Notes: generated from the letters alone by a model not told the origin. DNA of 64,000 bases from an uncultured Corynebacterium sp. (GCF_946222835.1 NZ_CAMIHD010000011.1:1-64000); one strand, 5' to 3'; positions 7,885-16,238 are shown, counted from the first letter of the stretch. Program-made: numbers and translations.

Positions 7885-8847
7885 ATGAACCGTTTGCCAC
7901 AGACCCTGACCGCTGCTGTTCTGACCGGCGCGCTCGCCTTTGGCGGCGCAGCTGTTGCTCAGGCACAGGTTCCCGCACCAGCCGTTATCACTGACCAGTC
8001 CACCGGCCTCGAATACGAGCGTCAGGCAGACGGCTCCTACCGATCCAACAACTGGGACAATCCCCAAGGCGAGGAGGGCCTGACGACCCTGACTGCTGAC
8101 CAAGCTCAGGCAATGTGGGAAAAGCAGCAGGCTGAGGCTGACGAAGGCAACAACGAAGCTGAAACCACCGACGGTGAGGCCGGCACTGACAGCTCGAATG
8201 ACTCCGAGGGCGCAAACGACTCTGAAGGAAACGGCTCTGAGGATGGAAATTCCGAGGACTCCGAAGGTTCTCAGGAAAATGTCATCCCAGCCCCAGCTAC
8301 CATCGAGCTTGAGGATGGCACCGTTTGCTACCAGCACATTCAGGATAAGAGCGTTTACGTCGAGAACAGCAACGAGGTAAACACCGAGATCACCGACGAG
8401 ACCGTCGGCAAGTGCAAGGATGCCAATGCTGGCACCACCGATCCTGAGGGCTCTTCCGAGCTGAGCGATGCTGCTAAGGCCGGCATCGGCGCTGCAATCG
8501 CTCTGCCAATCCTGGGCGGCATTGTTCACTACTTCCTGAACAAGGACGGCAAGACCTGGGTTAAGAGCCAGGACCGTGTAAACGCTGAGCCTACCTCTGA
8601 GGAGAAGGCTGAGTCCGAGAAGATCGTCAGTGAGCACGAGGACGAGATCAACGCTCAGATCGCAGAGCAGGGTCAGGGCAACAACGCTGAAGGTACCGCT
8701 CCGGCTGCTGGCGAGTCCGCAGACTCCGCACGTGGTATGTCCGCTGAGACCGGATCCAACTCCGTTGCACAGGCTCTGGCTGCTCTGGCCGTAGCTGCAA
8801 TGGTTGCTGCTGGCGCTTTCGCTGCACGCCGCAAGTTCTTCGCTTAA
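7885..8847 (+). CDS. Secreted acidic cell-envelope protein with sorting-like C-terminus
   Basis: I do not recognise a named family. The 320-residue product begins with a Sec signal peptide (TAAVLTGALAFGGAAVAQAQ, cleavage likely after AQA near residue 28). A Ser/Glu/Asp/Asn-rich low-complexity linker follows (about residues 85-135), then a small domain with two cysteines (VCYQHIQDKS and GKCKDANAG), a hydrophobic stretch (AGIGAAIALPILGGIVHYF, about 204-222) and a C-terminal SAETG, hydrophobic segment and RRK tail (286-320). That tail resembles an LAXTG-type sorting signal. The start is fixed by AAGGAG seven bases upstream. A strong terminator follows, so it is monocistronic. Confidence 0.8.
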   Translation: MNRLPQTLTAAVLTGALAFGGAAVAQAQVPAPAVITDQSTGLEYERQADGSYRSNNWDNPQGEEGLTTLTADQAQAMWEKQQAEADEGNNEAETTDGEAGTDSSNDSEGANDSEGNGSEDGNSEDSEGSQENVIPAPATIELEDGTVCYQHIQDKSVYVENSNEVNTEITDETVGKCKDANAGTTDPEGSSELSDAAKAGIGAAIALPILGGIVHYFLNKDGKTWVKSQDRVNAEPTSEEKAESEKIVSEHEDEINAQIAEQGQGNNAEGTAPAAGESADSARGMSAETGSNSVAQALAALAVAAMVAAGAFAARRKFFA

Positions 8848-8887
8848 GAAAGAACTCCCCTACTGAGTAGGGTCTGAAACTAAGACT

Positions 8888-8929
8888 GGCTGTGCCGGTC
8901 GGACTTCGGTCCGGCCGGCACAGCTTTTT
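8888..8929 (+). terminator. Strong rho-independent terminator
   Basis: GCTGTGCCGG(T/C)CGGAC pairs across a TTCG loop with GTCCGGCCGGCACAGC and is followed by TTTTTG. It ends the secreted-protein transcript 40 bases after the stop. Confidence 0.9.
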
Positions 8930-8981
8930 GTATGCCTGACTAAAACTGCGGTCACGCAGAGTCGAGGACCCATCCGAGTTA

Positions 8982-9052
8982 AGGCCGATCTGATCAGGCT
9001 TAATTGAGGTAGAAAAGGCCGATCTGAGGAGTAGTTTTCCTCAGATCGGCCT
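8982..9052. repeat. Inverted repeat with an extra direct copy of one arm
   Basis: A perfect 15-base inverted repeat, AGGCCGATCTGAGGA (9016-9030) and its complement (9038-9052), has a 7-base loop. The sequence AGGCCGATCTGA also occurs at 8982-8993, so the 3' arm could pair with either copy. No T-run follows, so it is not a plain terminator. Nothing else is seen between 8930 and 9117. Confidence 0.7.
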
Positions 9053-9117
9053 GATCACTATGGACCTAATGTAATGGGCTCGAGAGCCCACCGTTGGCTT
9101 GTAAAAGATACGGCGCA

Positions 9118-9369
9118 TTAAGACGCGGAGTCAGAAGCCGGCGAGGCTGTCTGTACCGGTACTACGGCGGGCTTGGGGTCCACGGTGAAGATATCGGTGC
9201 CGGAGCCAATGAGCTCGCCGGGGCGGAAGGCCTCGGTAGGAATAACGGGGCCGGTCTTCTTGGAGTTGGAGACCACCACCGGGGTGGTTACCGGAAGGCC
9301 GGCGGCCTTGATGGCGTCGATATCTCATTCGGCAAGAACATCACCCCGCTTGACCTCATCGCCCTTCAT
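9118..9369 (-). pseudogene. C-terminal remnant of a sugar-PTS enzyme with EIIA (glucose/sucrose-type) domain
   Basis: Read on the minus strand, the frame gives GDEVKRGDVLAE, a TGA stop (9325-9327), then DIDAIKAAGLPVTTPVVV and a tail ending SPASDSAS before TAA. This is the C-terminal part of a PTS EIIA-Glc-type domain, as found at the end of corynebacterial EIIBCA permeases for glucose or sucrose. The upstream IIB and IIC parts and the phosphorylated histidine are gone, and the frame is interrupted, so it cannot be functional. The remnant abuts a sugar kinase gene, consistent with a decayed sugar-uptake locus. It may keep a role only because the kinase promoter lies within it. Confidence 0.8.
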
Positions 9370-9389
9370 ATCCCCGATACTATGAAAAT

Positions 9390-10274
9390 ATGACTATTCA
9401 TGTGTGCGGCGAAGGCTTGGTGGACCTAGTTCCCGTGGCCCCTGGCAGCTTGAACGACCACACGCCGGCGCTGGGCGGCGGGCCATTTAACGTGGCCATC
9501 GCGGCGGCGCGACTGGGCGCCGATGTGGAATTCCAATTCCGCTTTTCCACCGATGGTTTTGGTCAGGAGCTCGTTGCCCGCCTCGAGGACGAGGGCGTCA
9601 CCACCACTCACCTGCAGCGCGGCGATGAGCCCACTACTTTGGAGGTGACCACCATCCATGAGGACGGCTCGGCCTCTTATAACTTTTATATCGAGGGCAC
9701 GGCCGACCGCTTGGTCGAACCACGTTTAGTGCCGGCCGATATCGCGTGCTTCGGCACGGTCTCCCTCGCCCTTGAACCTGGTGCCTCCCGCTATGCGCAA
9801 CTGCTGAAGGATTTTGCCGCCCAAGGCACGTTGGTCGCCCTGGATCCGAATATCCGGCCCTTCTACGCCACCCCAGAGCACCGCGCGTTCCTGGCGGACC
9901 TGCTCCCTCACGTCACCTTGCTGAAGCTTTCTGATGAAGAGGTGGATTTCCTCGGCTCCGATCTCATCTCCCAGGTACCCGTTGTAATAGTTACCCGCGG
10001 CGGGGAGGGGCTTAGCGTGCAGGCAGGTGAGACCAAGCTAAACGTGCCGGCCGCACAGGTTCCCGTGACCGATACCATCGGCGCCGGCGATACCATCATG
10101 GCCGCATTGCTAACCCAAATTGACGAGCGGGAGCTCGACTCCTCCGCGCTCGCCCAACTGGGCGTTGCAGAGTGGAAGGAACTGCTTTCCTTCGCCGCGG
10201 CCGCTGCAGGAATCACCGTCTCCCGGAAGGGCGCCAACCCACCGCGGCGCGAGGAAGTAGAGTCTTCGCTATGA
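9390..10274 (+). CDS. PfkB-family carbohydrate kinase (fructokinase-like)
   Basis: A ribokinase/PfkB-family sugar kinase of 294 residues. The N-terminal GGGPFNVAIAAARLGADVEF and the C-terminal DTIGAGDTIMAALL, with the catalytic Asp and anion hole, are both present. Substrate is probably fructose or a related sugar, judged from similarity and from the adjacent PTS remnant; this is inference. No ribosome binding site precedes the ATG, while a -10-like TACTAT (9378-9383) ends seven bases before it, so the mRNA may be leaderless. The stop overlaps the next gene by 4 bases (ATGA). Confidence 0.88.
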   Translation: MTIHVCGEGLVDLVPVAPGSLNDHTPALGGGPFNVAIAAARLGADVEFQFRFSTDGFGQELVARLEDEGVTTTHLQRGDEPTTLEVTTIHEDGSASYNFYIEGTADRLVEPRLVPADIACFGTVSLALEPGASRYAQLLKDFAAQGTLVALDPNIRPFYATPEHRAFLADLLPHVTLLKLSDEEVDFLGSDLISQVPVVIVTRGGEGLSVQAGETKLNVPAAQVPVTDTIGAGDTIMAALLTQIDERELDSSALAQLGVAEWKELLSFAAAAAGITVSRKGANPPRREEVESSL

Positions 10275-10663
10275 CCTATACCAAGCGCACCCTGTGGCTG
10301 CACGCCGCGCTCTTTCTCCTCGCGTTTCTCGCCTTCATCCTGCCCGTAGTCTTTGGTACCGCCGCCCTACTCCCCGTCTGGTTGACCGGCGGGCTGAGTC
10401 TGGGGCTTGCGGCCTGCGTGCTGGTCGACGCCGCCTATAAATTCTTCGCCCCCACTTCGCCACGCAGCCTTCGTCTGCTCTCTGGCCTTGCTGGCCTCGT
10501 TCTGCTCATCGGCTGGGGCATCTGGGTCTATATCTACGGCAATATGGCTGCCGTAGGCACAGGCGCCTATCGAATCGGCACCTTTTTGCTCGGCGCGGGA
10601 AGCGTGCTCAATCTTTTTGTAGTGGCAATTTCGTTTCTAGATGTACAACGAAAGGTCAAGTAA
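10271..10663 (+). CDS. Small membrane protein, four predicted helices
   Basis: A 130-residue hydrophobic protein without a recognised family. Four transmembrane segments are visible: LHAALFLLAFLAFILPVVFG, LLPVWLTGGLSLGLAACVLV, LLSGLAGLVLLIGWGIWVYI and GTFLLGAGSVLNLFVVAISF. The ATG at 10271 overlaps the kinase stop, so translation is coupled. A role in the kinase pathway is possible but not shown. An upstream in-frame extension to 10172 lies inside the kinase gene and is rejected. Confidence 0.75.
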   Translation: MTYTKRTLWLHAALFLLAFLAFILPVVFGTAALLPVWLTGGLSLGLAACVLVDAAYKFFAPTSPRSLRLLSGLAGLVLLIGWGIWVYIYGNMAAVGTGAYRIGTFLLGAGSVLNLFVVAISFLDVQRKVK

Positions 10664-10699
10664 AGCGGCTGGCACACATCCACTATTGGCAGCTCTCCA

Positions 10700-11542
10700 C
10701 TACTGCGCCGCTACGACGCGGCGGGGAACGATAATGGGGGCATCGCCAAGCGGATCCTCCCAGGCCTCAGCCTCGATGCCATAGGCCTGCGCCAATACCT
10801 TCGGCGACAGCGCTTGTTTCGGCGCCCCGCGAGCGATGATATCGCCGGCTTTCATCACCACCATGGAATCAGAATAGTGGCCCGCCAGCATGAGATCGTG
10901 TAGGACTACAACCACTGTCTTTCCCGCCTGCGCCTGTGCGCGTGCCAACTCCAGCATGCGCATGGCATGGGCAGGGTCGAGGAAGGTCGTGGGTTCGTCG
11001 AGAAGCAGCACGGGCGTATCTTGTGCCAGCGCCAACGCCAGCCAAACGCGCTGGCGCTGCCCACCCGATAGCGAAGCGATATCACGATCGAGGAAGTCCA
11101 CAATTGCGGTAGCCTCGCAGGCCTGCGCGATGATCTCCCGGTCCTTAGCGGAAAGGCCGCGCATCCTCCCCTGATAGGGATGACGCCCGCGCGCGACCAA
11201 CTCACCCACCCGCAGCCCATCGGGGGCCACGGGGTGCTGTGGCAGCAGCGCCACCTGCTGCGCTGCATCCTTCGCGGACATGGCGTGTAGGTCAACTTCC
11301 CCGACCTTGACGCTGCCCTGCCGCGGGGCCAGGATTTTCGAGAGAGTTTTCAGCAGCGTGGACTTGCCGCAGCCATTCGGCCCAATGAGCGTGGTGACTT
11401 CGCCGGCGCGGGCGTGCAGATCGACGCCGGCAAGGATATCCTCGCCATCCTTATATCCCGCATGAATGCCGGTGGCGTGGAGGCTGCACCGAGGCTTCGG
11501 GTTCGTGGTCTGTTTAGACTGATTAGGCCGATTATCCGTCAT
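10700..11542 (-). CDS. Iron-siderophore/heme ABC transporter, ATP-binding protein
   Basis: An FecE/FhuC-type ATPase of 280 residues that powers uptake of ferric siderophores or heme. It shows Walker A (GPNGCGKST), the ABC signature LSGGQ, Walker B (VLLLDEPTTF) and the switch His in VVVLHD. I take ATG at 11542 (MTDNRPNQ), preceded by GAAGGAAAAG; longer in-frame starts run into non-conserved sequence. It is the last gene of a four-gene operon with two permeases and a lipoprotein, 86 bases after the second permease. Confidence 0.92.
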   Translation of the reverse strand: MTDNRPNQSKQTTNPKPRCSLHATGIHAGYKDGEDILAGVDLHARAGEVTTLIGPNGCGKSTLLKTLSKILAPRQGSVKVGEVDLHAMSAKDAAQQVALLPQHPVAPDGLRVGELVARGRHPYQGRMRGLSAKDREIIAQACEATAIVDFLDRDIASLSGGQRQRVWLALALAQDTPVLLLDEPTTFLDPAHAMRMLELARAQAQAGKTVVVVLHDLMLAGHYSDSMVVMKAGDIIARGAPKQALSPKVLAQAYGIEAEAWEDPLGDAPIIVPRRVVAAQ

Positions 11543-11628
11543 ATCTTTTCCTTCATCCACGTATGACTGTGTAGCACCATCCGGCGCTGTACTTGTCAGT
11601 TTCCCCCCGCTGTGCCGGGGCACAACGT

Positions 11629-12663
11629 TTAGCTGCGCCTGGCCGCATTCCACACCAATATCACCAAGGCGCAGCCGCCGAGAACAGAGGAAACCGCCCC
11701 CACCGGCGCATTTACCGGGATAGCGCCAGCGATGACAGCGCACACGGTAAGCAGCGCCGCACCAGCGGCCGCCGATGCCAGCGGCGATGGCGTGGGGGTG
11801 CGCGCCACCATTCGCGCCAGGTGCGGCGCTAGCAGCGCGATGAACCCAATGGGTCCCACCACCGAGACCACCACGGCGCTGATACCGGTTGCCGCAATAA
11901 GCAGCAGGGCGCGCTGGCGGGAAATATTCACGCCCAGGGTAGTTGCGGAGGAATCATCATGGGCAAGTAACGGCAACTCCCTCGCGCACCAGATTCCTAT
12001 AGCGAGAAACGGCGCTAATGCCGCCAGAAGTGGGAGGATGACCTCCATGCGAACAAATCCAGTCGACCCCGCGAGCCACGTTTGCGCCTCTGCAGCGCGC
12101 AGGATCTGGGCGCTGCGCATCAAATATGCCACGAGGGCCTGAAACATCAGCGATAAAGCAATACCGACGATGACGATGCGGTTGCTCGTACCGATGCCAC
12201 CAAGGACCGCGAGGAGGAGGACAACGAGGAGGGCGCCGATCATCGCCAAGCATGCCCGCCACCAAAACTCCGGGATGCCCTCGGCGAAACCGGGGCGCGA
12301 ATGCACGGTGCCCAATACCACCAACACCGATGCCCCGCCGGTAACGCCTAAAATATCTGGTGAGGCCAGCGGGTTGCGCGCCATGGTTTGCGTCCAAGAA
12401 CCGGCCAAGCCGAGGGCGGCGCCCACGATGATGGTGGCGATGGCAACCGGCAGGCGCAAGTCCCACACCACCCTGATGTGGCTCTCGCTGCCGCCGCCGG
12501 TGAGGACATCGATGACTTGTAGCGGGCTCAGTTCCATGGAACCTTGTCCCAGCAATACTAAGTACGCGATAAAGGCGATAAGGATGAATGCCAGCGTGGA
12601 AGCGAGCACGCGCGCGTGCCGGCGGCGTTGCTGCCCTTTTAAAATTGTGCTGATCGTGGTCAT
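11629..12663 (-). CDS. Iron-siderophore ABC transporter permease (FecCD family)
   Basis: A FecCD/BtuC-type permease of 344 residues with about nine to ten hydrophobic helices. The conserved FecCD segment RNPLASPDILGVTGGAS is followed by the cytoplasmic coupling region near RQRALLLIAATG and VVGPIGFIALLAPHLAR. The ATG at 12663 is five bases after the stop of the preceding permease gene and has a GGGGG-type ribosome binding site overlapping that stop. The two permeases presumably form a heterodimer. Confidence 0.9.
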   Translation of the reverse strand: MTTISTILKGQQRRRHARVLASTLAFILIAFIAYLVLLGQGSMELSPLQVIDVLTGGGSESHIRVVWDLRLPVAIATIIVGAALGLAGSWTQTMARNPLASPDILGVTGGASVLVVLGTVHSRPGFAEGIPEFWWRACLAMIGALLVVLLLAVLGGIGTSNRIVIVGIALSLMFQALVAYLMRSAQILRAAEAQTWLAGSTGFVRMEVILPLLAALAPFLAIGIWCARELPLLAHDDSSATTLGVNISRQRALLLIAATGISAVVVSVVGPIGFIALLAPHLARMVARTPTPSPLASAAAGAALLTVCAVIAGAIPVNAPVGAVSSVLGGCALVILVWNAARRS

Positions 12664-12668
12664 GCGTT

Positions 12669-13751
12669 TTACCCCCACGTTCTGCCCACGCCGCGGTGAG
12701 CACCCCAAATGAGGAAAGGTGCGCCCACTACCGCGAGGACGATGGACATCTCCAGCTCCGAGTTACCCACAACGAGGCGGCCGATGATATCGGCGGCAAG
12801 CACAGCACAACCACCCAAGAACGCGGAGGGCAAAAGCATGGTGGCAACGCTAGGGCCCACCACCCGCCGCACGATGTGGGGAATGGCAAAGCCGACGAAG
12901 GCAATGGGGCCCGTTGCTGCCGTTGCACTGCCTGCCAGCACCACGACGCTGAGCGCCGCGCCCACCCGCGCGGTGGTGGGTGATCCGCCCAAGGCGAGGG
13001 AGGACTCCTCCCCCATGGCCAAAAGGTCGAGGGGCCTAGCCGCCATCGCCGCACACGCTAGGCCGATAACAAGCCCTATGCCTGCGATCGCGACGTCTTC
13101 TGGGCCGCGGCCAAAGGTCGAGCCGATGGTCCACCGCCGCATGCTATCGAGGACGTCCGTGGAATATAGACCGATGATCATCGCGCCCGATCCCAAGGAG
13201 GCGGATACGCCGGCACCTACCAGAATGAGCGTCAGGGGATCCTGAAACCGCCGCGATACGGCTAAGACCAGCAGCGTAGTAATACCCGCGCCTGCAAGCG
13301 CGAGGGTGGTGCACATACCGGTAGAGGAAGCAATGCCAATGGCCGTGCCTAAGGCGACGAAGAATGACGCGCCCGCGGTAACACCAATAAATCCTGGATC
13401 CGCTAGCGGGTTTCTGGTCCACGATTGCGCCAGTACCCCGGCCACAGCAAGGGCCGCGCCAGCGAAATAAGCCAGGAAGGTGCGCGGCATGCGCAGGTTC
13501 CACACGATATCGCGGATATCCTGCTCCCCTGCTCCGCGCAGGGCAGCGATGACCTCCCCGGGCGGAATCGACCGGGATCCTAGAGCCAAGGATGCCGCCG
13601 CCAACACCAGGCTGGCGAGGATGAGGGCGACAAGGAGAATCTTGCGTCCCTGTGCCCGCGCCATTACCGATGTAGCGATGCCGGTGGTGCTAGAACTATC
13701 TGCTATGGAAACCGGCTGGACTATTTCGCCGTCCTTCGTGGTTGCTAACAA
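12669..13751 (-). CDS. Iron-siderophore ABC transporter permease (FecCD family)
   Basis: The first permease of the operon, up to 360 residues, with family motifs WNLRMPRTFLAYFAGAAL, RNPLADPGFIGVTAGAS and ATGPIAFVGFAIPHIVR. The frame starts at a TTG (13751) immediately after the lipoprotein stop; an internal ATG at 13664 (MARAQGRK) is an alternative that would remove a short hydrophilic leader. The juxtaposed stop and start imply translational coupling with the upstream binding-protein gene. Confidence 0.87.
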   Translation of the reverse strand: MLATTKDGEIVQPVSIADSSSTTGIATSVMARAQGRKILLVALILASLVLAAASLALGSRSIPPGEVIAALRGAGEQDIRDIVWNLRMPRTFLAYFAGAALAVAGVLAQSWTRNPLADPGFIGVTAGASFFVALGTAIGIASSTGMCTTLALAGAGITTLLVLAVSRRFQDPLTLILVGAGVSASLGSGAMIIGLYSTDVLDSMRRWTIGSTFGRGPEDVAIAGIGLVIGLACAAMAARPLDLLAMGEESSLALGGSPTTARVGAALSVVVLAGSATAATGPIAFVGFAIPHIVRRVVGPSVATMLLPSAFLGGCAVLAADIIGRLVVGNSELEMSIVLAVVGAPFLIWGAHRGVGRTWG

Positions 13752-14699
13752 TTACAGCTTCTCTTCAAACTTATCTACTGCCCAGGGGATGGTCACCGGG
13801 TTCGGCATACTCATGGCATTGCCGGTATCCGTATCCAGGTAGCGCACGCGACCATCCTTGACAATGTCGAGGCCTTGGAAGGTCTTGTCTTTCTTCAAAG
13901 CATCGGAGGAGCCGTTGTAGTCCAGAACAAAGAGGTAATCAACCTGGTTAAGCTTCGTGTAGTTTTCTGGCGCAATATCGACGAAGAAGCTGCCACCATC
14001 GCCCTGCAACGCATCAGGGATTTCCATGCCAAGATCCTGGATGAACTGTCCGCGCCCATCCTCTTCGGTGTACAAGCCAATTTTGCCGTCATAAGGCATG
14101 ACGATGGCCGCAGACTTGCCCTGCAATTCCGTGTGCTCCTGGCGGAATTCCTCAAAGGTCTTTTCGGTGTCATCGATAAGCTTATCGCCTTCGTCTTCCT
14201 TGCCCACCGCATCTGCGATGGTCTCCACCTGCTTTTCCCAGGGCACCTGCCAGTCTTCATAGTCATCTGGCTTTACGGTGACAGGCGCGATCTCTTCCAG
14301 AGACTCCTTCGTGCGCGCATCTACCGCCTGGTTCACCGCAATGATCTGGGTGGGGTCTGCCGCGGTGATCTGCTCAAAGGTATCCGCGGTAAATCCGGTC
14401 GCGGTATTGTAAATCACCTCAGGCTCTGCATCGCCCAAAAGCGTCTTTGCCCAGGGGCCGACGCCGGAAGGATCGCCATCGCCCTCAGCACCCCACGGCG
14501 CCACCGTCACCGGAGTAATCCCCAGGGCAAGCAAAGTGTCGGCGTCACCCAGCCCCAGGCTAGCCACGCGCTGCTCGCTGGCAGCTTCAGTCGCCTGAGC
14601 CGTTTCATCGCCCTCACCGCGCGAGCAACCGCCTAGGGCTACGGCTCCAGCGGAAACTATTACTACGGCACCCAAGGTACGACGGCCGAGAATCTTCAT
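13752..14699 (-). CDS. Siderophore-binding lipoprotein of ABC transporter
   Basis: A FhuD/FecB-family periplasmic-type binding protein of 315 residues. The lipoprotein signal AGAVALGGC places the lipidated cysteine at residue 25. The domain runs from RVASLGLGDADTLLALGITPV to the C-terminus. It captures a ferric siderophore or heme and delivers it to the two permeases encoded just downstream. As first gene of the operon it lies 64 bases from a DtxR-type box, so iron repression is expected. Confidence 0.9.
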   Translation of the reverse strand: MKILGRRTLGAVVIVSAGAVALGGCSRGEGDETAQATEAASEQRVASLGLGDADTLLALGITPVTVAPWGAEGDGDPSGVGPWAKTLLGDAEPEVIYNTATGFTADTFEQITAADPTQIIAVNQAVDARTKESLEEIAPVTVKPDDYEDWQVPWEKQVETIADAVGKEDEGDKLIDDTEKTFEEFRQEHTELQGKSAAIVMPYDGKIGLYTEEDGRGQFIQDLGMEIPDALQGDGGSFFVDIAPENYTKLNQVDYLFVLDYNGSSDALKKDKTFQGLDIVKDGRVRYLDTDTGNAMSMPNPVTIPWAVDKFEEKL

Positions 14700-14740
14700 G
14701 AGGCTAACCCTTTCAATAAAGGAAGTAAATGATCTTGCTT

Positions 14741-14781
14741 ACCCTATAACGGAAAGGGCTGATTAGGCAAGCCTTAGCTTA
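14741..14781. promoter_or_regulatory. DtxR/IdeR-type iron box with divergent promoters
   Basis: TTAGGCAAGCCTTAGCTTA at 14763-14781 matches 14 of 19 positions of the DtxR consensus TTAGGTTAGCCTAACCTAA. On the minus strand it overlaps TTGCCT (14765-14770), spaced 18 bases from TAGGGT (14741-14746). On the plus side TATATT at 14789-14794 is the -10 element of the divergent gene. One box thus probably controls both the ABC operon and the siderophore-interacting protein. Confidence 0.75.
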
Positions 14782-14800
14782 ATGCGAATATATTAGATGC

Positions 14801-15622
14801 ATGACCCCTTGTCTACAATCGTCCCCGATGCCTGAACACGAACTCATTCCCGTTATCCTGACCGCTAACAGACGGATCCGCCCGCGTCTGCACCGTCTCA
14901 CGTTTTATGCCGAAGCGTTCCGGACGTACACCCTCACCGGCCCCGATGAATTCTTTGGACTCGTCATGCCGCAAGCTGGACAGGAATTTACGCCCTTCCC
15001 CGTCGACGGAATAAACCTCCGCGCCGCGGTGGCCGCAATTGCCGAGGAGAAGCGGCCGGATCTGCGCTGGTATACCATCCGCGCGTTCCACCCAGAGGAG
15101 GCCACAGTCGATGTCGATGTGGTCACCCACGGCGATAATGGGCCTGGTTCGCGGTGGATTCGCCGCGCACAAGCCGACGATACGGCAGGATTCTATACCT
15201 GCAACGCCCTGTGGAGACCAACCGAGGGGGAACAACTTCTAGTCGCCGACGCATCCGCCCTGCCCGCGCTACGGCACATTTTGGCTTACCAAGAAGTTCA
15301 TAACCCGGCGATGCTTCGTGCTACTGACGTTATGGCCGTGGTGACCAGTGCCGACGAGGTAGAGCCGGGCCTCGCAGCTAGGTGGGAGGCGAGCGTCCGC
15401 AGCCTGCGAATCATTCATACCGAACCGCACCAGGAGACGGACGCTATCATTACCGCTCTGAGAGCGGACTACGCCAGTACGCCGTGGCCAGGGTACGTGT
15501 GGGCTTCCGGCGAGGGGGAGCTAGCTAAGAGCGTACGGGGCCTCGCAGTCAATGAGTGGCGCCTGGATGCCGACGACGTCACGTGGGTACCCTACTGGTT
15601 TTATGGAAGGGCTCGGCCGTAG
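14801..15622 (+). CDS. Siderophore-interacting protein (ferric-siderophore reductase family)
   Basis: A flavin-dependent SIP-family protein of 273 residues that reduces ferric siderophores in the cytoplasm to release iron. The FAD-binding RWYTIR motif and the conserved HGDNGPGSRW segment are visible in the N-terminal barrel, and the C-terminal half has the NAD(P)H-binding fold (EQLLVADASALPAL). The ATG at 14801 lies six bases past a TATATT -10 element, consistent with a leaderless mRNA; ATG at 14828 is an alternative. It is divergent from the uptake operon and shares its DtxR box. Confidence 0.9.
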   Translation: MTPCLQSSPMPEHELIPVILTANRRIRPRLHRLTFYAEAFRTYTLTGPDEFFGLVMPQAGQEFTPFPVDGINLRAAVAAIAEEKRPDLRWYTIRAFHPEEATVDVDVVTHGDNGPGSRWIRRAQADDTAGFYTCNALWRPTEGEQLLVADASALPALRHILAYQEVHNPAMLRATDVMAVVTSADEVEPGLAARWEASVRSLRIIHTEPHQETDAIITALRADYASTPWPGYVWASGEGELAKSVRGLAVNEWRLDADDVTWVPYWFYGRARP

Positions 15623-15640
15623 TGAGGTCTTAAAACGGCG

Positions 15641-15686
15641 AAGGCCCCCGCTCCGAACTCCAGGTTCGGTAGCGGGGGCTTTGTTG
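15641..15686. terminator. Bidirectional terminator between sip and rpsQ
   Basis: GCCCCCGCT.CCGAAC pairs with GGTTCGG.AGCGGGGGC around a short loop. Convergent genes end 18 bases to the left and 11 bases to the right. T-rich sequence follows on the plus strand. Confidence 0.82.
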
Positions 15687-15696
15687 TGGCTAGTTT

Positions 15697-16005
15697 TTAC
15701 TTAGCCTTCTCGATGATCTCAACGAGACGGAAGTGCTTGTCCTTGGACAGCGGGCGGGTCTCAGCGATGCGTACGAGATCGCCGATGCCTGCGGTTTCTT
15801 CCTCATCATGCACCTTAACCTTCTTGTTAGAGCGCATGATCTTGCCGTACAGGGCGTGCTGCTTGCGGTCCTCCAGCTCGACAACGATGGTCTTGCTCAT
15901 CTTGTCGGATACTACGTAGCCGGTGCGAACCTTAGGAGCGCCCTTGACCTTCTCCTTCTTCGGAGTAGGTGCCTTCTTAGAATCAGTCACGTTAGCCTCA
16001 CTCAT
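15697..16005 (-). CDS. rpsQ: 30S ribosomal protein S17
   Basis: S17 is a primary 16S rRNA-binding OB-fold protein. The 102-residue product has an N-terminal Lys/Pro-rich extension of about 25 residues before the conserved RTGYVVSDKMSKTIVVELE. It ends with LSKDKHFRLVEI. It is the last gene of the S10 operon, 2 bases after rpmC. The L14 gene, next in most bacteria, is 8.3 kb further along. Confidence 0.97.
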   Translation of the reverse strand: MSEANVTDSKKAPTPKKEKVKGAPKVRTGYVVSDKMSKTIVVELEDRKQHALYGKIMRSNKKVKVHDEEETAGIGDLVRIAETRPLSKDKHFRLVEIIEKAK

Positions 16006-16007
16006 GA

Positions 16008-16238
16008 TTAAGCCTCAGCTCCCGGAGCAACGGACAGGCCCAGCTCGCGCTCGCGCAGAACGGTGTAGATGCGGGCAATGTCGCGCTTAACCGTGCCGAT
16101 GCGGCGGTTGTTGGTCAGCTGGCCGGTGGCCTTCTGGAAGCGAAGGTTGAACAGCTCTTCCTTCGCCTCCTTCAGGCGGGACTGCAGCTCAGCATTGTCG
16201 AGCTCACGGAACTCGTGGGCGGGGGTACCGGTTGCCAT
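16008..16238 (-). CDS. rpmC: 50S ribosomal protein L29
   Basis: L29 lies near the exit tunnel and contributes to the docking site for trigger factor and SRP. The 76-residue protein begins MATGTPAHEFRELDNAEL and has the conserved LFNLRFQKATGQL helix hairpin. The ATG overlaps the rplP stop by one base, which fixes the start against a longer frame. Confidence 0.96.
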   Translation of the reverse strand: MATGTPAHEFRELDNAELQSRLKEAKEELFNLRFQKATGQLTNNRRIGTVKRDIARIYTVLRERELGLSVAPGAEA

